Notes: a model not told the origin generated them from the sequence alone. A stretch of 6,574 nucleotides of DNA from Thermoanaerobaculales bacterium (GCA_025456385.1 JALOKS010000305.1:1-6574); one strand, 5' to 3'. Positions 1 through 6,260 are shown, counted from the first letter of the stretch. Numbers and translations are program-made.

Positions 1-884
1 GCGTAGAGGCCGACCAGCAGCACCGCGGTGAACACCGTTCCGGCCGCCATGGCCGTTACCAGATAGACGTTGGTGTCCCGCTCCGAGCGCAGGTACAGCG
101 CCTTGGAGATGATGTGGGGCTGCATGATGATGGCGAGACCGATCACGAAGTTCGCCACCACCACCTCGAAGAGGTCCCTGAAGAGCAGGCTGTCCGGGTT
201 CGTCACGCTCCCGTAGTGGGGCGCCACGGCACCGAGGCGGTCGAAGAAGGCGGCGAGCCCGCCGTCGAAGGCCGCCGCCCCGGAGCCGACCAGGATCACC
301 GCCACCGCCAGCATGGTCATCGCCTGCAGAGTGTTCGACCAGATGTGTAGGCTCGCCCCGCCGAGCAGCATGTAGGCGAAGGTGAAGCCGACCACCATGA
401 CGAGCGCCGGCCACATGCCGATCGCGAGCACGCTCATCAGCACCAGGGCGAGGGCGGTGACGATCAGGACCAGGAAGGTGATCTGCAGCATGCTGGCGAC
501 GGCGAAGACCACCGTCAGGCGGCGGTCGCCGTAGCGCTCGCCGAGCCACTGCGGCACCGTCAGCACCGTGAAGCGGTCGCCGACCCGCCGGAAGCGCTTG
601 CTGGTCACCACCAGGCCGATGAAGATCCCGAGCGGCGCCGCCATGCCGTAGCCCACCACTCCGGCCCAGCCGTAGGCGTGGATCAGACCCGGGTTGATGA
701 CGAAGGTTGCGACCGAGGTCATGTTGGCGGCGAGCGAGAGCCCGACGAAGACGGGCGGCACCCGCCGGCTGCCGACCGAGAACGACTGGATGTCCGCCGC
801 CCGCCGCCGGTTGAACCAGGCCATGCCGACGATCACGGCGGCGTAGGCGACGAGCAGAAGCCAGGGAAGAAACGTTTCATTCAT
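1..884 (-). CDS. Sodium:solute symporter (SSS family), N-terminal part, cut by window edge
   Basis: I translated this frame directly; it stays open from the ATG at 884-882 to the window edge, giving 294 residues. The protein is strongly hydrophobic with repeated membrane spans: about residues 5-23, 43-63, 74-94, 124-155, 158-175, 186-203, 240-256 and 277-294. Features typical of the sodium:solute symporter family (LeuT fold, Na+-coupled uptake at the inner membrane) are a short periplasmic start, then FSVGSRRVPP (35-44), GLSLAANMTS (48-57) in the first core helix, the loop TVPQWLGERYG (109-119), and MQPHIISKALYLRSERD (254-270). Full members are about 450-550 residues, so a third or more is missing. 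The substrate cannot be read from this part. The start is supported by AAAGG at 892-896, 7 nt before ATG; an ATG at 880 is out of frame. I see no clear promoter in 885-940. It lies downstream of holB, separated by an inverted repeat element, so it is probably its own transcription unit. Confidence 0.88.
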   Translation of the reverse strand, partial: MNETFLPWLLLVAYAAVIVGMAWFNRRRAADIQSFSVGSRRVPPVFVGLSLAANMTSVATFVINPGLIHAYGWAGVVGYGMAAPLGIFIGLVVTSKRFRRVGDRFTVLTVPQWLGERYGDRRLTVVFAVASMLQITFLVLIVTALALVLMSVLAIGMWPALVMVVGFTFAYMLLGGASLHIWSNTLQAMTMLAVAVILVGSGAAAFDGGLAAFFDRLGAVAPHYGSVTNPDSLLFRDLFEVVVANFVIGLAIIMQPHIISKALYLRSERDTNVYLVTAMAAGTVFTAVLLVGLY

Positions 885-940
885 GAATCAACCTTTGCGA
901 TGCGATGCAGCGATCGGACTCTCGAACCTTCCCGCCATCC

Positions 941-1043
941 AGTTTTGAGTTCTCAGGTTTGAGTTTTGAGTTTTCGCCCTTGCCCCGCGTTTCGCCGGGT
1001 GGGTGGGGGATAACTCAAAACTCATAACTCAAAACTCAAAACT
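941..1043. repeat. Inverted heptamer-repeat element 1 (TTTTGAG unit), between holB and the symporter gene
   Basis: Two arms of 7-bp tandem units face each other. On the plus strand the left arm (941-975) is built of GAGTTTT units at 947, 954, 961 and 968, with variants GAGTTCT and CAGGTTT. The right arm (1009-1043) is built of AACTCAA units at 1012, 1019, 1026 and 1033. By hand alignment the arms are complementary at 30 of 35 positions. The interior (976-1008) is GC-rich and can form a short hairpin, CCCCGCG-TTT-CGCCGGG (983-999), with one mismatch. The right arm runs into the holB stop codon (TAG, 1044-1042). The transcript of holB would fold into a long stem here, so a role in termination or 3'-end protection is plausible but inferred. 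The AT-rich arms contrast sharply with the surrounding GC-rich DNA. Confidence 0.9.
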
Positions 1044-1962
1044 ACTTCAGCTCCCGAAACCACGTCATCAGACACGACACCATCTGGGTGCGCGGGTTGA
1101 GGTTGAGGGCGCGGCCGCGGCGCTCGCGCTCGAGCAGCGCGACCGCCAACCGGGCCAGCTCCTCGCCGGCGTCCCCAGCCTCCCGCTCGGCCGCCATCTC
1201 GGCCGCCACCGCGGCGGCGGCGGCGAAGGACGGCACCTCGTCGGGCAGGGCGTGGACCAGGAGGAGGAGGCGCTCCGGGTCACCCGCCAGCCCGGCCTCG
1301 AGCGCGCCGCGGACCGCCGCCGCCACCGCCTCGAGGTCGGCTCCCGCGAGCGCCGAGGCCGCGAGCTCGGGCAGGCGGGCGTCGTCCAGGCAGCGCCGCG
1401 CCACCGCCACCACCCCGGGCAGGCTCAGGCGCTGGCAGCGCGAGCGGATGGTGGGCAGGACCGCGTCCGGGTTGGCGGCGAGCAGCAGGAAGAGGGCGTG
1501 TCCGGGGGGCTCCTCGAGGGTCTTGAGGATGGCGTTGCCGGAGGCTTTGGGCAGCCGCTCCTCCTCCACCCCGTCGAGGATCCACACCCGCCGCCGGCCC
1601 TCGTAGGGGCGGGAGCCGACGACCTCGACGAGCTCCTCGCGCAGGGGGTCGATCTTGATCGTGTGGGCCCGGCCGTCAGGCATCATCGCCACCACGTCGG
1701 GGTGGAGCCCGCGCCGCACCCGGTCGGCGCACGGGCTCTCGGCCCACGGCAGCAGCGCCTCGCCGCACACCGTGAGCGCCGCGGCCTCGACCGCGGCGAG
1801 CTCCCGCCCGAGCCCCGGCGGGCCGACCAGCAGCAGCGCGTGCGGCAGCCGGCCGCGGTCCCGCGCCACGACCAGGCGCTCGAGCAGCGGCTCGACGAGC
1901 GCCCCCCAGCGGCCGCGGTCCAGGACCTCGGGACCCCACCAGCGCGCGGCTCCCTCGCTCAC
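1042..1962 (-). CDS. holB: DNA polymerase III delta-prime subunit (clamp loader)
   Basis: The 306-residue product matches delta-prime, the clamp-loader subunit that helps load the beta sliding clamp at the replication fork. The N-terminal AAA+ region has GPPGLGRE (47-54), a degenerate Walker A lacking the lysine, as is usual for non-ATPase delta-prime subunits. HPDV (87-90), NAILKTLEEPP (143-153) and TIRSRCQRLSLP (171-182) follow in the family order; SRC is the arginine-finger motif that serves a neighbouring subunit's ATP site. The rest is an alanine/leucine-rich helical region fitting the collar domain. The zinc-module cysteines look reduced: only C66 and C78 remain near the usual four-cysteine site. 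I chose the GTG start at 1962-1960 because it overlaps the tmk stop (GTGA, 4 nt), suggesting translational coupling. The frame stays open upstream to 2517 only as a shadow of tmk. Length is normal for the family. Confidence 0.88.
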   Translation of the reverse strand: MSEGAARWWGPEVLDRGRWGALVEPLLERLVVARDRGRLPHALLLVGPPGLGRELAAVEAAALTVCGEALLPWAESPCADRVRRGLHPDVVAMMPDGRAHTIKIDPLREELVEVVGSRPYEGRRRVWILDGVEEERLPKASGNAILKTLEEPPGHALFLLLAANPDAVLPTIRSRCQRLSLPGVVAVARRCLDDARLPELAASALAGADLEAVAAAVRGALEAGLAGDPERLLLLVHALPDEVPSFAAAAAVAAEMAAEREAGDAGEELARLAVALLERERRGRALNLNPRTQMVSCLMTWFRELK

Positions 1963-2594
1963 CGCAGGGCCTCGGGGAGAACCGGCCGGATGCGCGCGAA
2001 GACCTTGTCCGGCGCCCCCGCCGCATCCACCACCCGCACCCGGTCGGGCTCGCGCCGGGCGAGCTCGAGGAAGCCCTCGCGGACCGCGCGGTGGAAGGCC
2101 GCCGGCTCGTCGTCGAGCCGGCTCTCGCGGCCCGCGCCGTGCGAGTTGCGGCGGTGGGCGCGGGTCAGCGCCGCCTCGGGGTCCAGGTCGAGGACCACGG
2201 TCAGGTCGGGCTCGAGGCCGCCGGTGGCGAGGCGGTTGAGAGCCGCGACCTCGTCCCAGCCGAGGCCGCGCACCAGGCCCTGGTAGACCAGGGACGAGTC
2301 CGCGAAGCGGTCGGAGAGGACCACCGCGCCGGCCGCGAGCGCCGGCCGGATGACCCGCTCGACGTGGTCGTGGCGCGCCGCCTCGAGGAGGAAGATCTCG
2401 CTCCAGCCGTCCGGCGCGAGCTGCGGGTCGAGGAGCAGCGCCCGCACCGCCTCGGCGAGCGCGGTGCCGCCGGGCTCGCGGGTCAGCACCGTGCGGTGGC
2501 CGAGGGTGCGCAGCCACTCGTCGAGGAGCGCAAGCTGGGTCGACTTACCTGTCCCCTCCCCGCCCTCGAAGGTGATGAAAGTGCCGCGCGGCAT
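1959..2594 (-). CDS. tmk: Thymidylate kinase (dTMP kinase)
   Basis: This 211-residue protein phosphorylates dTMP to dTDP using ATP, in the cytoplasm, on the route to dTTP. Visible motifs in family order are the P-loop EGGEGTGKSTQ (10-20), TREPGGT (38-44), the DRF motif of the substrate site (D95-R96-F97, in SDRFADSSLVYQG) and the aspartate-rich strand VVLDLDPE (133-140). A basic LID region follows at about 144-160 (RAHRRN...GRESRL). Length is typical (about 200-215). The ATG at 2594 starts the protein just before the first beta strand (GTFITFEG) and lies 7 nt after a -10-like box, so the mRNA may be leaderless. An in-frame ATG at 2630 lies upstream of that box and is rejected. The gene overlaps holB by 4 nt, and tmk-holB is a common bacterial pairing. 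Confidence 0.94.
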   Translation of the reverse strand: MPRGTFITFEGGEGTGKSTQLALLDEWLRTLGHRTVLTREPGGTALAEAVRALLLDPQLAPDGWSEIFLLEAARHDHVERVIRPALAAGAVVLSDRFADSSLVYQGLVRGLGWDEVAALNRLATGGLEPDLTVVLDLDPEAALTRAHRRNSHGAGRESRLDDEPAAFHRAVREGFLELARREPDRVRVVDAAGAPDKVFARIRPVLPEALR

Positions 2595-2601
2595 GCCGGG
2601 G

Positions 2602-2607
2602 AGTATA
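2602..2607 (-). promoter_or_regulatory. Putative -10 box of tmk-holB, spaced for a leaderless mRNA
   Basis: On the minus strand TATACT (5 of 6 matches to TATAAT) ends exactly 7 nt before the tmk ATG (2594-2592). Transcription normally begins 6-8 nt after a -10 box, so the first transcribed base would be at or next to the A of the ATG. No Shine-Dalgarno sequence fits in the 7-nt gap (CCCCGGC). I find no convincing -35 hexamer at 16-18 nt spacing. Two GCATGC palindromes (2591-2596 and 2614-2619) flank the box 23 bp apart; whether they bind anything is unknown. The same TANNNT-N7-ATG layout occurs at nfeD, which raises my confidence. Confidence 0.5.
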
Positions 2608-2652
2608 GACGCTGCATGCGACCACACCATCTTCCCACGTTGGAAAGCGAAT

Positions 2653-2749
2653 TAATTCTCAATTCTCAATTCTCAATTTTCCACCACCCGTCGAAAGCAG
2701 CGGGGGGAGGGACGGGAATTCAAAATTGAGAATTGAGAACTGAGAATTA
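2653..2749. repeat. Inverted heptamer-repeat element 2 (TTCTCAA unit), between lipA and tmk
   Basis: The left arm (2653-2680) carries AATTCTC units at 2654, 2661 and 2668. The right arm (2722-2749) carries the reverse complement, GAATTGA-type units at 2730, 2737 and 2744. By hand alignment the two 28-nt arms are complementary at 27 of 28 positions, and 28 is four heptamers. The interior (2681-2721) is GC-rich and has its own inverted pair, CCCGTC (2687-2692) with GACGGG (2711-2716). The right arm includes the lipA stop codon (TAA, 2749-2747). The lipA transcript would end in a long hairpin, while tmk transcription starts just beyond the left arm. Terminator or mRNA-end function is inferred. 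Confidence 0.93.
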
Positions 2750-3495
2750 CGAGTTGATGACCTTGAGGAAGGCCTCCTCGGCGCGGTAGGAGGAGCGCAC
2801 GAAGGGCCCGGCGAAGACCTCGAGCCCGAGCGCGGTCCCCGCCTGTTCGAGCTCCGCGAACTCCGCAGGCGTCCAGTACCGCGCCACCTCGACCTGCTGC
2901 GGGGTCGGCCGCAGGTACTGGCCGATGGTCACCACCTGGCAGCCGGCGTCGCGGAGGTCGGCGAGCACCTCGACGACCTCGTCGCGGCTCTCGCCGAGGC
3001 CGACCATGAGCCCCGACTTGCGGATCATGTCGGGGGCCGTGCCGGCGACCCGCGCGAGCACCGCGAGCGCCCACTCGTAGCGGCCCGAGCGGCGCACCTG
3101 GCGGTAGAGCCGCGGCACGGTCTCCACAAGCCGGAGGCGCCGCCGTCAGGCAGGTCGTCACGGTCGACGGCGGTGATGACGACGTGCGCGAGGCCCATCG
3201 CCAGTGCCGCCTCGACCAGCTGCCGCGGCTCCTCGGCGTCGAGCGGACGAGGCCGCCCGTGGGCGATCGAGCAGTAGGAGCAGTTGCGGGTGCAGACCCG
3301 GCCGTTGATGAGGAAGGTCGCTGTGCCGCGGGCGAAGCACTCGGAGCGGTTGGGGCAGCGCGCCTCCTCGCAGACCGTGTGCAGGCCACCGACCCGCATG
3401 CGCTTCTTGACCTCGTGCAGCTCCCCGAGCTGCAGCCGGCGCGAGCGGATCCAGGCCGGCAGCGCCGGCCCCGGGACGCGGCCGCCGAAGCTCAC
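2747..3495 (-). pseudogene. lipA: Lipoyl synthase, broken by an internal out-of-frame deletion
   Basis: Lipoyl synthase is a radical-SAM enzyme that inserts two sulfurs into protein-bound octanoyl groups. The N-terminal part (3495 to about 3128, 122 codons) has the auxiliary-cluster motif CEEARCPNRSEC, the radical-SAM motif CTRNCSYC, AHGRP and DRDDLPDGGAS. After DGGAS the frame is lost. The C-terminal part resumes in another frame at 3127 with VETVPRLYRQV, then KSGLMVGLGE, TIGQYL and the conserved FVRSSY, ending at TAA 2749-2747. Compared with the E. coli protein as I remember it, about 45 residues between DGGA and the ETVPRLY block are absent, including the PDF-G and NHN motifs needed in the active site. 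The two parts plus 45 residues give about 294, a normal length. The GTG start overlaps the SPOR gene stop (GTGA). As written the gene cannot make active enzyme. Both halves are otherwise clean, so a recent deletion or an assembly error is likely. Confidence 0.88.
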
Positions 3496-4091
3496 GGCGC
3501 CACCACCCAGGCGTCGGGGAAGCCGGCGGCGCTCATCCGCTGCGCCACCCGGTCGGCCGAGGGCCGGTCCGGGAAGGGCCCGATGCGCAGCTTGTAGAGG
3601 GTCGCGACGCCGGGCGCGCTGGTCGAGGTCACCTGCTGGTTGTCGCGGGGGAAGCCGAGGCCCACCAGGCGGCCGCGGGCCTCCTCGATCGTCGCCTCGC
3701 GCGACGACGCCAGAAGCTGCACGAAGAAGCCTGCGGTCGCCGCCCTGGCGGTCGCCGCCGTCGCCCGCGGCCGCGGCGGCGGCTCCCGGGTCGGCTCGGG
3801 CTCCGGCTCGGGCTCCGGCTCGGGCTCGAGGAAGGGCGTGGCGGTCGGCGCCGGGCTCGGCTCCGCGAACGCCGCGGGCACGGGAGTCGGAATCACCACC
3901 TCGGGGATCTCGGTCCGCACTGCCGCCGCCTGCCGCGCCACCATCTCGCGCTCCGCCTCGTCGCTCGAATGCACCGACCACGCGGCGCCGTAGCCCAAGG
4001 CGAAGGCGATCACCATGACCACTGCCAGGCCGACCAGCAGCGCCGTCAGCCAGCGCGCGCTGAGCTCGACGACGTAGTAGCTGCGGCTCAC
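3492..4091 (-). CDS. SPOR-domain membrane protein (peptidoglycan-binding)
   Basis: The 199-residue protein has a short cytoplasmic N-terminus, one membrane helix (about 15-36, ALLVGLAVVMVIAFALGYG) and a long proline/alanine/glutamate-rich linker (about 60-118) with six EP dipeptides (89-100). A C-terminal SPOR-like domain follows (about 120-198), with FFVQLLASS at its first strand and LYKLRIGPFPDRPSADRVAQRM as the second repeat. SPOR domains bind septal peptidoglycan stripped of stem peptides, and proteins of this layout usually act in cell division or wall remodelling; the exact role here is inferred. The start is GTG at 4091, with GAGGG about 7 nt upstream. It lies 34 nt after the slipin stop and overlaps lipA by 4 nt, so it is inside the operon. 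Placement between slipin and lipA is unusual in my experience. Confidence 0.85.
   Translation of the reverse strand: MSRSYYVVELSARWLTALLVGLAVVMVIAFALGYGAAWSVHSSDEAEREMVARQAAAVRTEIPEVVIPTPVPAAFAEPSPAPTATPFLEPEPEPEPEPEPTREPPPRPRATAATARAATAGFFVQLLASSREATIEEARGRLVGLGFPRDNQQVTSTSAPGVATLYKLRIGPFPDRPSADRVAQRMSAAGFPDAWVVAP
3792..3827. repeat. Perfect 12-bp tandem repeat coding for the EP linker
   Basis: Three exact tandem copies of CGGCTCGGGCTC lie inside the SPOR gene and encode six Glu-Pro dipeptides (residues 89-100). Such Glu-Pro runs are stiff and extended, and may let the protein span periplasm or wall. Exact copies allow replication slippage in steps of 12 bp, that is four residues, without breaking the frame, so linker length may vary between strains. 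Confidence 0.92.
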
Positions 4092-4125
4092 GCCCGACCC
4101 TCGGACCGACGCCCTGCCGCGGCGC

Positions 4126-4899
4126 TCACTCGTTCGCGCTCTTGGCCCTGCCGAAGAGCCCCTCGAGCATCTGGATCGGCACCGGGAAGACGATGGTCGA
4201 GGCGTTCTCGGTCGAGATCTCGGTCAGGGTCTGCAGGTAGCGGAGCTGGATCGTGATCGGGTTGGCCCGCATGACGTCCGCCGCCTGGGCGAGCTTCTGC
4301 GAGGCCTCGAACTCGCCGGAGGCGTGGATGATCTTGGCGCGCTTCTCGCGCTCCGCCTCGGCCTGCTTGGCGATCGCGCGCTGCATCTCCACCGGGAGGT
4401 CGACGTGCTTGACCTCGACCATCGACACCTTCACGCCCCACGGGTCGGAGTGCTGGTCGATGATCTCCTGCAGGCGCAGGTTGAGCTCCTCGCGCTTGCT
4501 CAGGAGGTCGTCGAGGTCGACCTCGCCGAGCACCGCGCGCAGGGTGGTCTGGGCGAGCTGCGAGGTGGCGTAGATGTAGTTCTCGACGTCGACCACCGCC
4601 TTGATCGGGTTCATGACCCGGAAGTAGACCACCGCGTTGACCTTGACCGACACGTTGTCGCGGGTGATCACGTCCTGGGGCGGAATGTCGTGCACCACCG
4701 TGCGCAGGCTCATCTTGACCATGCGGTCGACCGGCCAGAACACGAACACGAAGCCCGGGCCCTTGGGCTCCCTGAGCACGCGGCCGAGGCGGAAGATCAC
4801 GCCCCGCTCGTACTCGTTGAGGATGTTGATCCACTTGAAGACGACGAAGACCGCGACGAAGATCGCGAGGCCGATGCCCGAACTCAGTGCGCCCATCAT
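4126..4899 (-). CDS. Slipin (stomatin/SPFH-family membrane protein)
   Basis: The 257-residue product has one N-terminal hydrophobic segment (about 5-22). A canonical SPFH/stomatin domain follows: ILNEYERGVIFRLGR (26-40), KGPGFVFVFWPVDRM (46-60), DIPPQDVITRDNVSVKVNAV (71-90), VYFRV (91-95) and ATSQLAQTTLRAVLG (111-125). The coiled-coil-like part (about 172-210) is rich in charged and alanine residues. Slipins oligomerise at the membrane and organise lipid domains. The C-terminal stretch STIVFPVPIQMLEGL (234-248) resembles the hydrophobic stomatin segment that the archaeal NfeD homologue PH1510 is known to cleave. I chose the ATG at 4899, which overlaps the nfeD stop (ATGA) and has GGAAGGGAG just upstream; an adjacent ATG at 4896 is an alternative. 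Adjacent nfeD and slipin genes are a known conserved pair, so the two proteins probably work together. Confidence 0.93.
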   Translation of the reverse strand: MMGALSSGIGLAIFVAVFVVFKWINILNEYERGVIFRLGRVLREPKGPGFVFVFWPVDRMVKMSLRTVVHDIPPQDVITRDNVSVKVNAVVYFRVMNPIKAVVDVENYIYATSQLAQTTLRAVLGEVDLDDLLSKREELNLRLQEIIDQHSDPWGVKVSMVEVKHVDLPVEMQRAIAKQAEAEREKRAKIIHASGEFEASQKLAQAADVMRANPITIQLRYLQTLTEISTENASTIVFPVPIQMLEGLFGRAKSANE

Positions 4900-6200
4900 G
4901 AACTCCCTTCCGTTGTCGTATCCGCCGGGACGACGTCGAGGCGCCGGTCGTGGACCACGACGACCCGCACCGCAGCGCCCGGCTCCACCGCGGCCCCGAC
5001 CGAGCACGCGTCCCAGTACTCGCCGTGCACCACCACCTTGCCCGCGGGCGCGAGCGCGCCGATGGCGCGCCCCACCTCGCCGACGAGCCCCTCCCGCCCG
5101 GTGATCGGCCGCGCCCGGTGGGCTCGCAGGACCCGGGTCAGCAGGAAGCCGGTCAGGACCGCGACCACGACCGTGGTCGGCAGCACGATCCCCAGGCTCA
5201 CGCGCATGGCCGGGATCGGCCCGTCGAAGAGCATCAGCGAGCCGAGCACGAAGGCGATCACCCCGCCCACCGTCAGCAGACCGAAGCTCGCCACCTTCAC
5301 CTCCAGGATGAAGAGCATGAGGGCGATGAAGATCAACGCCACGCCCGCCCAGCTGATCGGCAGCACCGACACCGAGTACAGCCCGAGGAGCAGGAAGACG
5401 AGGCCGACGACGCCGGGGAAGATCCCACCCGGGTGGGTGATCTCGACGTACAGACCGAGCGCCCCCAGCGCCATCAGAAGGTAGGCGATGTTCGGGTTGG
5501 CGAGCACCGAGAAGAGGCGCTCGGCGAAGCTCGCCTCGAGCTCGACCACCTCCGCATCCTCGAGCTCGAGCGTCCGCGTCTCGCCGTCGCTGCGCGTCAG
5601 CTCGTAGCCATCGAGCTGCGCGAGCAGGTCGTCGATGTCCTTGGCGATGAAGTCGATGAGCTTCTCGGCGAGGGCCTCGTCGGCGGTGAGCGAGATGCTC
5701 TCGCGGACCGCCCGCTCGGCGGTCTCCGAGTTGCGGCCCCGCTGCTCAGCGAGCGAGCGGATCATGGCCGCCGCGTCGTTGGTCGCCTTGTCGCGCACGT
5801 CCTCCGGCAGGTTCTCGCCCTGGCCGCCCACCGGGTGGGCGGCGCCGGTGTTGGTGCCGGGGGCCATCACTGCGACGTCGGCGGCGACGAGAATGAAGAA
5901 CCCGGCCGAGGCCGCCCGCGCGCCGGAGGGTGCGACGTACACGACCACCGGCACCGGCGAGGCGATGATCGCGCTCGTGATGTCGCGGGTGGTGTCGAGA
6001 AGTCCGCCGGGGGTGTCGAGCTCCATGACCACCAGCCCGGCGTCGCGCGCAGCCGCCTCCTCGAGCACCCGCTCGATGTACTGGCGGGACGCCGGCTGGA
6101 TCGTGTCGTCGACCCGCATCCGCACCACGTCTGCTGCCCACGCCGGCGCGGCGAGCAACACCGCGACCACGACCGACACCGCTGCGAAAAAGCGCTGCAT
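4896..6200 (-). CDS. nfeD: NfeD-family membrane serine protease (long form, ClpP-like domain)
   Basis: The 434-residue protein starts with a signal peptide, MQRFFAAVSVVVAVLLAAPAWA, cut after AWA (residue 22). A ClpP-class protease domain follows (about 26-195). S98 in ARAASAGFF is the likely nucleophile and K138 in RDKATND the general base, forming the Ser/Lys dyad known from the archaeal homologue PH1510. LDTPGG (61-66) and APGTNTGAAHPVGG (113-126) are also family motifs. About five membrane helices lie at 236-355, and a C-terminal soluble NfeD domain (OB-fold) at about 366-425. The protease should face outside the cytoplasm and process the slipin encoded next. The ATG at 6200 is chosen because it gives a clean signal peptide and lies 7 nt after a good -10 box. 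The frame stays open to an ATG at 6371, but those extra residues are not credible protein, and the ATG at 6212 falls within the -10 box. Confidence 0.92.
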   Translation of the reverse strand: MQRFFAAVSVVVAVLLAAPAWAADVVRMRVDDTIQPASRQYIERVLEEAAARDAGLVVMELDTPGGLLDTTRDITSAIIASPVPVVVYVAPSGARAASAGFFILVAADVAVMAPGTNTGAAHPVGGQGENLPEDVRDKATNDAAAMIRSLAEQRGRNSETAERAVRESISLTADEALAEKLIDFIAKDIDDLLAQLDGYELTRSDGETRTLELEDAEVVELEASFAERLFSVLANPNIAYLLMALGALGLYVEITHPGGIFPGVVGLVFLLLGLYSVSVLPISWAGVALIFIALMLFILEVKVASFGLLTVGGVIAFVLGSLMLFDGPIPAMRVSLGIVLPTTVVVAVLTGFLLTRVLRAHRARPITGREGLVGEVGRAIGALAPAGKVVVHGEYWDACSVGAAVEPGAAVRVVVVHDRRLDVVPADTTTEGSS

Positions 6201-6207
6201 ACCGGAG

Positions 6208-6236
6208 ATCATAGGGCCGCAGGGCACGGGGGACAA
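6208..6236 (-). promoter_or_regulatory. Sigma70-like promoter of the nfeD operon, spaced for a leaderless mRNA
   Basis: On the minus strand TTGTCC (6236-6231, 4 of 6 to TTGACA) is followed after exactly 17 nt by TATGAT (6213-6208, 5 of 6 to TATAAT). After 7 more nt (CTCCGGT) comes the nfeD ATG (6200-6198). The predicted transcription start is therefore at or next to the start codon, with no room for a ribosome binding site. This would drive nfeD, slipin, the SPOR gene and lipA as one unit. It is unproven experimentally, but both hexamers and spacing fit well. Confidence 0.6.
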
Positions 6237-6260
6237 GGGAGCAGGGCCGCCCCACCGCCC

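Noticed and set aside
885..940. Promoter directly upstream of the symporter gene
   Set aside because: No -10-like hexamer is visible at sensible distance; only a ribosome binding site (892-896) is supported.
941..1043. CRISPR array
   Set aside because: The repeats are 7 bp with no spacers and are inverted; there are no cas genes.
1963..2517. Upstream extension of holB giving a 491-codon frame
   Set aside because: The extra part is an out-of-frame shadow of tmk, rich in P, R and G. The GTG overlapping the tmk stop gives the normal delta-prime length.
2595..2630. Longer tmk start at ATG 2630
   Set aside because: It lies upstream of the likely -10 box and would add 12 residues before the first beta strand that the family lacks.
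2747..3495. Programmed frameshift in lipA
   Set aside because: A frameshift alone would not restore the roughly 45 missing residues, and I see no slippery heptamer followed by a clear pseudoknot.
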